Shown here: piece after piece, positions 52,934 through 63,231 of the stretch
How the letters are laid out: the number at the start of each line of letters is the position of its first letter
Numbering within the stretch: position 1 is the first letter of the stretch
Source of the DNA: Kordia zhangzhouensis
Lineage (GTDB): Bacteria; Bacteroidota; Bacteroidia; Flavobacteriales; Flavobacteriaceae
Direction of reading: 5' to 3'
Length of the DNA stretch: 64,000 nt
NCBI RefSeq assembly: GCF_001005305.1
Contig: NZ_LBMH01000003.1
Coordinates: 620,001 to 684,000 of the forward strand
The notes under the pieces: model-generated
Database searches by the model: none
Told to the model about the DNA's origin: nothing
Seen by the model: the letters and a program-made list of their open reading frames with translations, nothing else
Made by a program: the position numbers and the translations under genes

Positions 52934-55764
52934 GCAATGAAAATTACATAGTAGATACACCACTTCCGTTGGAGCTCGATTTCAAATCTTTGAAATCGGA
53001 AGGGTTGGCATATATCCAAAAGCATAGTAGTACTGCTTGGACTAATCTGAATCCAAGTGATCCAGGAGTTACAATTTTGGAGCAACTTTGTTATGCTTTT
53101 ACAGAGTTAGGATATTGTGCTAATTTCTCTATGAAAGATATTTTGACCAACGCAAATGGCAATCTTACTGTGGAGAATCAATTTTTTGTACCTCAACAAA
53201 TTTTAACAACGACTCCAATTACACTAAAAGATTATACAAAATGTATTATTGATGGTATTCCTAGTGTAAAAAATGCAATTGTAATACCAATTCCATTGAC
53301 ACTTCCTTTTGTGAGTGGTGTGTATCAAGTGTATATACAACTCAGTACTTCTTATGACGATCCTTCAGTAATAAATGCTCCAGTTTCAGACACTTATTTT
53401 TTACTGAATAGTTATAGAAATGTAGGTGAATGGTTTTTACCTCCAAAAATATTAGTTCCCAAAAAATATACAATTACAGGAAATTTAGTTCTTGATACTG
53501 GATATGACTTAAATACTATTTTACCAAAAATTGTCCAAAAAATAAACAATTATGTATTTCCAGAAGTCACTCAAACAGGCTATGATACATTAAAGAAAAA
53601 AGGCGAAAGTATCAATGACATTTTTAACGGTCCTTCTTTAGAAAACGGCTGGATTTCTTCGAGCAGTTTGTTACCTAAAAAAGATACAATACAAGCATTT
53701 GAAATCACAAAAATTATACATGATGTTGAAGGTGTATCATCAATTAGCAAAGTAAAATTTAGTGAAAACAATACGACATCGACCACGGCTACATGTAATG
53801 AAGACGAAATCTTAACATTTGACTTTTCTTCATCATTAACTAAAAATACAAACGCCCCTCTTTTAGAAATCAGTGCACACGGAAAACACTTAAATACTTC
53901 GCTTAACACCTCGTTGATTGATGAACTTGCTAGTATGCAATCTTCAGATGCACAAGCCAATGAAGTTGCTTCTGTCCAAATGGCTCCACAACTTCCTAGT
54001 GGAAAATTTAGAGATATTACGAGTTATTATTCTATCCAACATACTTTTCCAGAAGTATATGCTGTTGGACTCAATGCAACCAATCAAAACACACCTACTT
54101 ATCAAGTTGCACAATCACGACAATTAAAAGGATATTTGAGTTTATTTGATCAAATGTTAAGTAATCAATTTGCTCAATTGGCAAACATCGATAAGCTCTT
54201 TTCATTTAAAAATGCTTCAACAGGAAGTCCTGCTGATTTAGAAAACTACAACAATACAAAAACAGCTGAAGAAAAGATAAATCAAAAATACCCTGTTCCG
54301 TTTGAAGTTTTCTCTCCAACCTACTTTTATCAATCCTTATATGGAAGTGTTCCTAATATTGAGCCTTTATTACGCAACAATTCTATTTTCAAATTTGGTC
54401 CTGTGTATGAATCACAAACAACACTTGAACACAAAAATTGGACATCGTATCAAGACGATCCATATAACTCATATATGTATGGATTGCTAATTATTAATGA
54501 AGATGAAACTGTCAATCTTACTCGTAGAAATCAACTCTTAGATCATTTATTGGCACGTCACGGCGAATCGCCTTTGGTAATTGACACACTCATAAATGGC
54601 ACAGTATATTCTGGTGATATGCTAAAAGATCGTGTTATTATTAAAAGTCTCTACTTGCAAAATTTTGACATTCTAAGTTACAATCGAACAAAAGCTTACA
54701 ATGTTATTGGAGCTTCAAAGTTAAGTTCAAAACTGTTAGAAATTACAGATACATTAATAAATGATTTGGCAGCAATTACCACGGTAGAATTGTTCTCAAA
54801 AACAGAAAAAAATATTGAGAAAAACACGTCTATTTCACAAGAACAATTACGAACATTAGAAGCAACATACAAAGCCAAGAAAGAGCTGCAACAAATTCTT
54901 ACAAAAAGTTATCAAAAAAACGGTGTTTTTGATAGTGCTCGTGTAGATGAAGAGGAAAAAATTACCACACAGAATACTTTAGACTATACAACTGTATCCT
55001 TAAAGTTAAATATACTACTTACGTTGCGTCCATTCTACGTGAACTTTATTCAGTCTGTTGTAGAAAAAACCGATGTTCCAAACGATAAAAAAGAAACATT
55101 GTATGACGAGTGCGCAATTTCTTTATGGCTCATTACACAACGAAAAGGAATGATTAGTATTGAAACTAATATTCTTTTGCAAAGTGGAAAATTTCAATTA
55201 TTTATTAGAGAGAATACATTATCTAAAACCTATTATCGCCTAAATACAATTTTAATGTATAACGATTTTGTGAAGCTTTCCTCAGGTTTAAGTACAATGT
55301 CAACACAAGATATTACCACTTATCTAACTACTATTGACTCCTCATATGCACTAGAAAAAATAGAAAGTAGCTCCGTAAATGAAGCAATATTTACACCTAT
55401 TGGAAATACAGGGTATGCATGGACAGCAAATGTAAGCTGGAACGAGGAAAATACGATATATATTACCGATTCACTTTTAAGCAATAGTTTGCTTTGGATA
55501 TTTCCAGATTTTATACCTGAAATTAATGCCGCCGATTGGCAATATCGCCTCTCCTACTTTATAGAAACCGAATTAGACTTGCAGGTTACAGTAAAAACGT
55601 TGAACATAACAGCTGCAGATATGAAAACGCTTATTCCTGCATATGCAAACTGGTATAATGCTAATATTTACAATGCTGAAACAGAAACTATCAACTCGCA
55701 AGAACTCGCAAGTGCAACAAGTAATCTTATCTCAATATTAAGTCAAATTTCCATCAATGCATAG
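52930..55764 (+). CDS. eCIS second large baseplate protein (Afp12-like)
   Basis: 944 aa. N-terminal 'DTPLPLELDFKSLKSEGLAYIQKHSSTAWTNLNPSDPGVTILEQLCYAFTELGY' is the characteristic start of Afp12/wedge-type proteins, followed by 'QSRQLKGYLSLFDQMLSNQFAQLANI'. It overlaps the upstream gene by 4 bp and the downstream one by 8 bp. Expected to pair with the 1413-aa protein in the baseplate wedge. Confidence 0.9.
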   Translation: MSNENYIVDTPLPLELDFKSLKSEGLAYIQKHSSTAWTNLNPSDPGVTILEQLCYAFTELGYCANFSMKDILTNANGNLTVENQFFVPQQILTTTPITLKDYTKCIIDGIPSVKNAIVIPIPLTLPFVSGVYQVYIQLSTSYDDPSVINAPVSDTYFLLNSYRNVGEWFLPPKILVPKKYTITGNLVLDTGYDLNTILPKIVQKINNYVFPEVTQTGYDTLKKKGESINDIFNGPSLENGWISSSSLLPKKDTIQAFEITKIIHDVEGVSSISKVKFSENNTTSTTATCNEDEILTFDFSSSLTKNTNAPLLEISAHGKHLNTSLNTSLIDELASMQSSDAQANEVASVQMAPQLPSGKFRDITSYYSIQHTFPEVYAVGLNATNQNTPTYQVAQSRQLKGYLSLFDQMLSNQFAQLANIDKLFSFKNASTGSPADLENYNNTKTAEEKINQKYPVPFEVFSPTYFYQSLYGSVPNIEPLLRNNSIFKFGPVYESQTTLEHKNWTSYQDDPYNSYMYGLLIINEDETVNLTRRNQLLDHLLARHGESPLVIDTLINGTVYSGDMLKDRVIIKSLYLQNFDILSYNRTKAYNVIGASKLSSKLLEITDTLINDLAAITTVELFSKTEKNIEKNTSISQEQLRTLEATYKAKKELQQILTKSYQKNGVFDSARVDEEEKITTQNTLDYTTVSLKLNILLTLRPFYVNFIQSVVEKTDVPNDKKETLYDECAISLWLITQRKGMISIETNILLQSGKFQLFIRENTLSKTYYRLNTILMYNDFVKLSSGLSTMSTQDITTYLTTIDSSYALEKIESSSVNEAIFTPIGNTGYAWTANVSWNEENTIYITDSLLSNSLLWIFPDFIPEINAADWQYRLSYFIETELDLQVTVKTLNITAADMKTLIPAYANWYNANIYNAETETINSQELASATSNLISILSQISINA

Positions 55765-58700
55765 TCAAGGCACACATATCATTACTCGTTGTTGTTGGGA
55801 TACAGCTTTTGATTCGAAAAAACATTCGTATCAATTACAAAACGATATTAGTGCGTGGAGTTCTTACAAGATGCAACGTATTATAAATCGTGTTTTTGAC
55901 AGTATTTGCCCTGAAGGTCAAACATTAAAGATAGACAAGCTACAAATTGATTTAGGTAGTATTGTATATGAAAACCTGTGGAGTGAGCTACCAACCCGCT
56001 TGGAAGAAGCGTTACGAAGTACACTATTTGAGCTAATTATGTATCCTAAACGTGGGGAAGCTCGCTTGGAAATTGTGCATGAATATATAACACAAATCAA
56101 CGTATTACGTACATTTTTACAACAAGGTATACTGCCATGGAATTATCAAGAAGCCTATGGAAGTATCTCTGAAATTGCACTTTCTCAGCTTACAAATAAT
56201 CGTTTGGACGTCATCCAAATGATTCAAGAAATAGGAAAAGTTGAAAATGTACGCAAACGAATTGCATGGCAGTTTTCAGTAGTCATTATTAAAAAGATTA
56301 TTGCAGGACTTGAGCCTAGTAGTCATGAGCAAATTATCCGTTTTTCTGATGAATTAATTAAAATTCAAGAAAAGGAAACCGTAGTACAGACAAGCACGAA
56401 TGATTTAAGAAAAAATGTATGGTTTTGGATACTCAATTACTTATTTACAGACAGAGGCACCATTTTTAACAAAGTAGCTTTTGTAAAGAGTACCATTCAA
56501 CAAATGGCACAACATTTCAATTTGACATATCAAGCAATGATTGAATTGATGGAAAGTGCCATCAAACAAGCGAGCGAGTATTATCAAGTAGATAAAAGCT
56601 TCATCGCAATTATTAAATTATTATCAAAAGAACTTTACGAACAGCCTTTTATCCGAATAAAAACCGAAAAGCAAAAAGAGCATTTTTGGATAAAAATAAC
56701 TGACTATTTCAAAGATCCTAATTCGGCTCAATCATCCATTGAAAAAAATGAATTGAATGAGTTAGTCATTAATTTACCCAAATTGGATTCTGTTCGTTTT
56801 CAAAAAATACTCCTAGCGGTAAAAACTTCAACTCACCGATGGAAAACTATTTTACATGATTTGATTCCTGCCGCTGTTGAAAGCTTATTTGTAGTATTAT
56901 CTCCTTCGCTTTCCAAGCAAATTTTAGAACAAATTTCGTTTTTAGCTTCACTTTCGTTAAAAAATACAGCTAAAATGGATACTCTTGATTTGTACACACA
57001 TGGGCTTATTTTTTGCGTAAAACATCAACATTCATCACTTGAAAAAGATGCTTTTATTCAATATGTCATTGAAAAAATAGCTAAAAAGCAGCGGTTAGAA
57101 AAGAGAACTGTTTTAGATCAACTTTTGACCAACACAGCATTATCTGAAGATAAAAGACCTCTTTTTAGTTCGTTGTATCATACATTGCATACAAACTATC
57201 AACGGGAAATTAATGTTTCTTCATTTGTTGTGACAAACGAGGCAACATTAAAGAAGAGTGTAGAAACCTATTTTACTCAAATTCAGGAATCGTCAACAAC
57301 TACAAAAGCTTATAAAAAATTAGAGCAAACCTTAGAAAAATGGATTCAAAAAGCTCCTATTCAATTTTGGGAAGCTGTTCAAAAAATAGAGAAAAACACG
57401 CAAACAACTATTCGTGTTTCTGCTCTAGTTTCAAACTATGGAATCGTTCCGTTTCTTAGAAAAGTAGCTCCTAAAATATTTCAATTTATTGTTTCATTAC
57501 AATCAATTATAGAACAATTAATTACGCGACATGCCAAAAAAACGGCCATCTTTCGAAAAATAAAAAATCATCTTTTTGAACACAGTTTTCACATTCTTTG
57601 GAATCAGCCAAATATTGGTGTGAATGATTTGATGGTGCAATTGTTTATTAACATTCAACGAGAAGAATTAACGACACATTTTTCTAAAACAATGATTGAA
57701 GAAACTTTTGAAACTCTATTTCATTCCCAAAAATTGAAACTATTAGTGCCATCAACCCAAATAGTACAACTGTGCAAAACACAATTTGAGTTGCAAAGAA
57801 ATCAGACAAATATTTCTCTTGTAAAAGAATTGATGGCACAACCTAATCAGCAATTATTGGTGGCTAATTTGATAAAAAAAATAGTAATTGATAAAAAAGA
57901 TAAGGAATACGAATTTAAAGTGCATGAAGCAAAAATACGTTCGTACTTGTTGCCAAATTCAGAATCTATTTACAAGCATTTATTTAAAGAGTTTCAGCAA
58001 AAAAAATTCACAAAAAACAGGTTTACCACATCTATTAACAACAAAGATATATTTGATTATTGCTTTTGGAGCGTATTAATTCGTTTTGAAAAACATCGTG
58101 GAAACTCAGCATCATTTTGTACGCTTTTTGAAAAAACGATTCTGGAGTTTTTTCCAATACTTCTTAAAGAAAAGAATCAAAAAACATCAAAGCATTCAAC
58201 GATTACAAAACGTACGATTGTTGTGCAAAATCATCGCATTTCAGAAACGATATTGTTTGAAGCATTGACACAACAAATTGAACATTGTAATGCTACGATT
58301 GAAATTGACAGTGTTTTTTATTCCTTTTCAGAACTGTTTCAAATAGCCACCGAAACATCTCCACAAAGAATCAGAACTATTTTAAAAGATGTTCTCTCTT
58401 CAGAAAAACAGTTGTTGTTCTTGCAAAAATCTATTGATTTTGAAATGTTTCTTTCTATTATTGCTTGTAATGCTTCTCCAAATCAATCTGCAGCAATTCA
58501 TGCTATTCGTTTACTTTATGTATTGACAAAAGAGTTAGGAAACACACAAATAGTTACTTCATTACAACCTGTACTGTGGAAACAAACTGTTGCTATGTTA
58601 CAAGCAACGTATACTGCTAAGAAAATTATTGAGATACTTGTACAAGTTATTTTTGATGCTTTTTCACAAATTCCAACATTAGATCAAATTACAATTGTAA

Positions 58701-59971
58701 AACATATTCAAAACAATCATTATAAAGTTCCAACATTACTCAAAAGTGTGCTCATTGAAAGAGATTCTATTTTTGAGCTCCTAACTGAAAAACAACCATT
58801 TATTGTAGCCGAAAAAATCTTTCAAGAACTGTTAGAAAACGGAAAAATAGAAGTCCTCAGTGACTATCTTTTTACACATTTTGAAATCCCTGTGTGGTTG
58901 TATTCTGCAAAAAATTATACGTATTCAAAATTGATAAATGAATTAATTACACAACAACCTTTAGTAGTGCTCAAAACCATACGAAGTCAGTTAAACTCTA
59001 ACGTACAACTAAGCACTCTAGCACAAACAATACAATTTCATTCGTTCATTGATTCATTACTGCGTTTATATCCAACACAGAAAAAATCGCTTGTAGAGAT
59101 ATCCAAACTATATGAAGCTATTACAATGACTTCTATAAAAGGAATCTCTATTAAAAAAATACAGGAAATTATCATTACAAAAATACTGATTGCTTGGAAA
59201 ACCAATCGTTGGGACACTCTCAAAAGCACTCATATTTGGAATGAATTACTTTGGGAAATTCATGGAAAAATGGGAGTCAATAAAAACGATTTTTTTACAG
59301 CAATTAATATAATCAAACCTGCTTTACCAGCTTCTTTACAGCTCACATACAATCGATTACTCCCATCTGAAGATATCGTAGCATCGTTTGAAACAACACC
59401 AGAACATTTAATTTCAAAAAAACTAAAAAAACAATCTATGAGTAACGAATCAAACACATTTCCAGAAGAAGGTATTTACATTCCAAACGCAGGATTGGTG
59501 CTGCTCAATAGTTATTTTGTTATTCTTTTTAATCGTTTAGGAATTATAAAAGATAATGAATTTGTTTCTGAACAAGCCCAACTTGAATCTGTTCATTACT
59601 TACAGTATATCGTAACAGGTTTAACACAAACGGAAGAGTCATTATTAACACTCAACAAAGTGTTGGCTGGATTAGCCCCAAATACACCTGTACAAGACAG
59701 TATTGATATGACTGATAGTGACAAACAGTTAATTGATGGAATGATTGAAGCTGTTATTCAATATTGGAGTGCTATTGGACAAACATCTGTAAACGGTTTT
59801 CGGGGAAATTGGTTGGTTAGAGAAGGGGTTTTAAAAGAAACCGAAGATCGTTGGGAATTACTTGTCGAAAAAAGACCTTACGATATATTAATGTTGAAAT
59901 CTCCTTTTTCTTTTTCAATCATAAAACTTCCATGGATGCAAAAACCTTTACACGTTACGTGGCCATTTTAA
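55757..59971 (+). CDS. Contractile injection system tape-measure-family protein (Afp14-like)
   Basis: 1404 aa. The start 'SQGTHIITRCCWDTAFDSKKHSYQLQNDISAWSSYKMQRII' plus 'RLEEALRSTLFELI' and the end 'EDRWELLVEKRPYDILMLKSPFSFSIIKLPWMQKPLHVTWPF' are the conserved ends of this eCIS family. The middle is variable and helical, as expected of a length-determining protein. It overlaps the Afp12-like gene by 8 bp. The usual AAA+ ATPase is not beside it. Confidence 0.9.
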   Translation: MHSQGTHIITRCCWDTAFDSKKHSYQLQNDISAWSSYKMQRIINRVFDSICPEGQTLKIDKLQIDLGSIVYENLWSELPTRLEEALRSTLFELIMYPKRGEARLEIVHEYITQINVLRTFLQQGILPWNYQEAYGSISEIALSQLTNNRLDVIQMIQEIGKVENVRKRIAWQFSVVIIKKIIAGLEPSSHEQIIRFSDELIKIQEKETVVQTSTNDLRKNVWFWILNYLFTDRGTIFNKVAFVKSTIQQMAQHFNLTYQAMIELMESAIKQASEYYQVDKSFIAIIKLLSKELYEQPFIRIKTEKQKEHFWIKITDYFKDPNSAQSSIEKNELNELVINLPKLDSVRFQKILLAVKTSTHRWKTILHDLIPAAVESLFVVLSPSLSKQILEQISFLASLSLKNTAKMDTLDLYTHGLIFCVKHQHSSLEKDAFIQYVIEKIAKKQRLEKRTVLDQLLTNTALSEDKRPLFSSLYHTLHTNYQREINVSSFVVTNEATLKKSVETYFTQIQESSTTTKAYKKLEQTLEKWIQKAPIQFWEAVQKIEKNTQTTIRVSALVSNYGIVPFLRKVAPKIFQFIVSLQSIIEQLITRHAKKTAIFRKIKNHLFEHSFHILWNQPNIGVNDLMVQLFINIQREELTTHFSKTMIEETFETLFHSQKLKLLVPSTQIVQLCKTQFELQRNQTNISLVKELMAQPNQQLLVANLIKKIVIDKKDKEYEFKVHEAKIRSYLLPNSESIYKHLFKEFQQKKFTKNRFTTSINNKDIFDYCFWSVLIRFEKHRGNSASFCTLFEKTILEFFPILLKEKNQKTSKHSTITKRTIVVQNHRISETILFEALTQQIEHCNATIEIDSVFYSFSELFQIATETSPQRIRTILKDVLSSEKQLLFLQKSIDFEMFLSIIACNASPNQSAAIHAIRLLYVLTKELGNTQIVTSLQPVLWKQTVAMLQATYTAKKIIEILVQVIFDAFSQIPTLDQITIVKHIQNNHYKVPTLLKSVLIERDSIFELLTEKQPFIVAEKIFQELLENGKIEVLSDYLFTHFEIPVWLYSAKNYTYSKLINELITQQPLVVLKTIRSQLNSNVQLSTLAQTIQFHSFIDSLLRLYPTQKKSLVEISKLYEAITMTSIKGISIKKIQEIIITKILIAWKTNRWDTLKSTHIWNELLWEIHGKMGVNKNDFFTAINIIKPALPASLQLTYNRLLPSEDIVASFETTPEHLISKKLKKQSMSNESNTFPEEGIYIPNAGLVLLNSYFVILFNRLGIIKDNEFVSEQAQLESVHYLQYIVTGLTQTEESLLTLNKVLAGLAPNTPVQDSIDMTDSDKQLIDGMIEAVIQYWSAIGQTSVNGFRGNWLVREGVLKETEDRWELLVEKRPYDILMLKSPFSFSIIKLPWMQKPLHVTWPF

Positions 59972-60099
59972 AATACAAATCATCATGAAAAAAAATAACA
60001 TTACTATACAAATAGACAGTAGTTAGCTATAACAAAATATCAATCCAAGCATAACCAAATAGGTTACACAATTTATTAACAAACTAAAAAATAACATTT

Positions 60100-62322
60100 A
60101 TGAGTTCTTACAACGACAATCTACATTCGAGTGTTGTTTCATCATTGAACACACAAGAATTAGAATTACAAAATGTAGAAGCAAAACTGGAAGCTTCCAT
60201 GTTTTCACTCTACTACGCACAAGGTGCGCGCATTACGACTGCCGAAGAATTAGAAGTGACAACGGCAAAATATGTTTTTCAAAAAAATATTCACGAACAA
60301 GCCATTGTAGATAGTGATGTATCCACCAACGTATTACAGTCTACAAAAAATGCAAAATCATTTACTTCAAAATCAGTTTCCAATACTTCAGTTGCCGCTG
60401 CAAATGTCCAAATTGCTGCGAATGCAATCTTAAAGTTGGCAAGCGACACAGGAAGTATTTTTAGCATTATCAATGCTGCAGATTTTGATACTGAGATTTA
60501 TGCACAAAGTAACAAAGCATATGTTTTAATGAATGATACTGCATATGCTGCTGAACAAGCTTCTCAGCATAGTATGGAAGCATCTGCACTTATAGCAGAA
60601 GTAACTACCGACGACTTAAATAGCAAAGCAACCGTAACAGATACTTCTATTAAAGATCTTCTTAGCGTGGTTACAAATCAATTTGATAGTACAACAGCGT
60701 TACTTTCTACACAAAGTGCAGAATTAGCTTCTGCCAATAGCAAAGAAAAGAAAGCCGAAGGACAATTAGAAGATTTGAGTGTTGCCTATAATTCCGCAAA
60801 CGATGCCTATACCATCAATAATAACGAGTTGAACTTAAATTTAATGGTTACAACTCCTATAAACATTGGTACGCACGAAAGTTATACTGTATCATTTGAA
60901 CCATACAAAAGTCCTTTCAATTTAAAATCTCCTGACGAAAATACCCAATTACCAACGGGTTATCCTGTTCAAAATTATTATGTTTTATTAGTAGAAGATA
61001 GTAAGAGTGCTACCTTTAGTATTAACGATGCAGAAGGAATTGTGACAGAAGGATATACAGATCGTTTTGTGTCAATTGCTCCAAGTGATGATCCTATTAT
61101 TGCTCAAAAAATTTATATTAAAGGAGTTTCCACAGATGATCATAAAGTGCTACAAGATTCTGAAGGAAAACTACTTGAGTTAGGAAAAGACTACGTAATT
61201 TTTGTTTTTGCAGTATTTACAAATGGTTATAAAAAATCAATCAATACTTTTGAAGATTTTCTAACAGCGCCTTCAAAAAGGTTCTCATTACAGAATCAAC
61301 TAAGCATGGCTGATTCTAGTGGAATTCAACTTCCTAATGATAAAAACGTAATCAATTTTGGTGTGTTTGAAAATCCTGATTATAAAGTTCAATATCGTTG
61401 TGCTTTCTTGCCTAACAATAAAGAATTAGTTCTCGGATTACTTACTACGGAAGAATTGCAATATATTGATCAAGAAGTAAATGATCGCAAGCAAATTGAA
61501 AATCTGTACACAGAGAAAATTAGTGAAATCAAAGCAAAGCTAGCACTACTTGACGCTGAGACTAAAGCAAAGAAAACTGAACAAACTCCGGCAAAAGATC
61601 CTAAAGGAACTGCAGCAAAAAAAGCTTCTAAGCCAAACTCAAATACTATTACAGATGCACAACGAAAAGAATTGCTGAACGAGCAATTACAAATTCTTGA
61701 AAAAGAACAAGCGGCCTTAGCCTCTAATGAAGGACATTTACAACCTGGATTCTTCTTTAACTTAACAATTGCAGAACAAATTCCTGCTGGAAGTTATACT
61801 ACAGCACAAGAAGGAACTGATTCGCTAATTGCTTATTTATTAAGAAATATTGAAGACATTCAAGAGAGCTTAAAAGATGAAAAAGTGCAAAAACTGAATA
61901 CAACTTTAACAGGGTTGGCTTCTAAGAAATCTGCCAAAAATGATACAGAGCAGTTTTTACAAGATGCTATCACTTATATTGAAGATACAATCAAAGAAGT
62001 GGTTGGTAAAACATTGAATTCGTTACTCAAAGATTACGGGCAACTCATCAAGGACCTAATTCTACTTTCTAAAGGATATCAATTTTATAGCAAAACAGTA
62101 ACATTAGCTCCTGAAACTACCGATAATTTTGGAAATCGTCTTATCAACAATAACGAATACATTCCGGCAATTATTTCTATTTCTAACAATCCTGACGAAA
62201 CGGTAAATGTACAATTTATCAATGCCCTTTCCGATTTTCAACATACTGCACCATTTACTTACGTAGATCCGTATGCATCGAAAACGAAACTAACATCGTA
62301 TCCAAAACCAACAATCAACTAA
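60100..62322 (+). CDS. Uncharacterised 740-aa eCIS-linked protein, coiled coil plus beta domain
   Basis: 740 aa, no signal peptide. Residues about 10-245 are a Ser/Ala-rich helical region (NVEAKLEASMFSLYYAQGAR ... LLSTQSAELASANSKEKKAE). A beta-rich domain follows (about 250-420; 'YTVSFEPYKSPFNLKSPDENT', 'YVLLVEDSKSATFSINDAEG'). Then comes a second coiled coil with a Lys/Ala-rich linker (about 470-560, KAKKTEQTPAKDPKGTAAKK) and a C-terminal domain ending 'TYVDPYASKTKLTSYPKPTIN'. It does not match a known Afp/PVC part. Position after the tape measure is where fibres or cargo often lie. It is 128 bp after the previous gene, so it may have its own promoter. Confidence 0.82.
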   Translation: MSSYNDNLHSSVVSSLNTQELELQNVEAKLEASMFSLYYAQGARITTAEELEVTTAKYVFQKNIHEQAIVDSDVSTNVLQSTKNAKSFTSKSVSNTSVAAANVQIAANAILKLASDTGSIFSIINAADFDTEIYAQSNKAYVLMNDTAYAAEQASQHSMEASALIAEVTTDDLNSKATVTDTSIKDLLSVVTNQFDSTTALLSTQSAELASANSKEKKAEGQLEDLSVAYNSANDAYTINNNELNLNLMVTTPINIGTHESYTVSFEPYKSPFNLKSPDENTQLPTGYPVQNYYVLLVEDSKSATFSINDAEGIVTEGYTDRFVSIAPSDDPIIAQKIYIKGVSTDDHKVLQDSEGKLLELGKDYVIFVFAVFTNGYKKSINTFEDFLTAPSKRFSLQNQLSMADSSGIQLPNDKNVINFGVFENPDYKVQYRCAFLPNNKELVLGLLTTEELQYIDQEVNDRKQIENLYTEKISEIKAKLALLDAETKAKKTEQTPAKDPKGTAAKKASKPNSNTITDAQRKELLNEQLQILEKEQAALASNEGHLQPGFFFNLTIAEQIPAGSYTTAQEGTDSLIAYLLRNIEDIQESLKDEKVQKLNTTLTGLASKKSAKNDTEQFLQDAITYIEDTIKEVVGKTLNSLLKDYGQLIKDLILLSKGYQFYSKTVTLAPETTDNFGNRLINNNEYIPAIISISNNPDETVNVQFINALSDFQHTAPFTYVDPYASKTKLTSYPKPTIN

Positions 62323-62341
62323 TCCTTTAAAGATATACATT

Positions 62342-63187
62342 ATGAGTAGACAAACAATACTAATTCCAGACCCGTCAGCAAGTGATAAATACGGAATTAC
62401 CGAACGAAAAAAACAAGAAATCGATTTTTTAACCCAAGAGGTCTTAAATGCCCAAAATGAAGTTGAACAATATCAGGCAATTGTTGACTCATTAACTGAA
62501 AAATCGACTAAGTTGCAAACCGAACTTGCAACTGCAGAAGCAAATAAAACGCAAGCGTTAAATAATAAAAACGCTGTTGATAATGTAATTAACAATGCTA
62601 AAGATTTGTATGAAAGCTCTGGAGTTACCTATCAAGAAGCTGCTACAGCAGAAGACAAAATTAAAACTGTTGCTACAGAAATAAATACAGTAATCAATAA
62701 ACTTATTTATTCTGCTGAAGTAATCAATAAATTATCCAATGCAGTCATTCGAAAAAAAGCAATCAATCCGCTTATTTCAGACGAATTGATTTCTATGGTA
62801 ACCAAAGCAGATTCTGATGCAAATAATGCCGTTGCATTAACACTCGTTGCGCTAGAGTCAGTTTTTGCTTCACAAGCATCTACCATTGAATCAAAATCAG
62901 CATTATCATTAGAACTTTTACAAGCTACAAAGCTATATGAATTTATTATTGGAGAAGAAATAGACAACGTAGAAAATGAAATTTCCTCTTCTAAAAAATC
63001 ATTGAAAAAGTACTTATATGATGCATACGACATTACTAGTAATATTTATGAAGAAATATTGGCAGCATCCAATGATACCACTAGCCAATTAAACGCTACA
63101 AAAAATTCATTGAGCAAAGCACAGGTCAATCTAAAATCGTTACAATCTGGTCTTGCAGCTGCAAATGCTGCAGCTCTCGCTTCCTAA
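62342..63187 (+). CDS. Uncharacterised 281-aa coiled-coil eCIS-linked protein
   Basis: 281 aa, nearly all helical and Ser/Ala/Asn-rich, no signal peptide. Plan and composition echo the N-terminal 250 residues of the 740-aa protein upstream: a helical start, 'NKLSNAVIRKKAINPLISDE', 'ALESVFASQASTIESKSALS', and an end 'NSLSKAQVNLKSLQSGLAAANAAAL' similar in form to 'ELASANSKEKKAEGQLEDLSVAYNSAND'. The two may be paralogues, one lacking the beta part. It starts 19 bp after the 740-aa gene. Could be a fibre, a needle plug or cargo; none can be shown. Confidence 0.8.
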   Translation: MSRQTILIPDPSASDKYGITERKKQEIDFLTQEVLNAQNEVEQYQAIVDSLTEKSTKLQTELATAEANKTQALNNKNAVDNVINNAKDLYESSGVTYQEAATAEDKIKTVATEINTVINKLIYSAEVINKLSNAVIRKKAINPLISDELISMVTKADSDANNAVALTLVALESVFASQASTIESKSALSLELLQATKLYEFIIGEEIDNVENEISSSKKSLKKYLYDAYDITSNIYEEILAASNDTTSQLNATKNSLSKAQVNLKSLQSGLAAANAAALAS

Positions 63188-63231
63188 TTGTGATTACAAC
63201 AACATGGTGCTTCATCTAAAACCCAACAATT

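Noticed and set aside
53580-53960. Minus-strand ORF of 126 aa
   Set aside because: Opposite the Afp12-like gene, with no family features.
59985-60026. Mini-ORF of 13 codons starting ATG AAA AAA
   Set aside because: Too short and without support; the stretch is simply the gap before the 740-aa gene.
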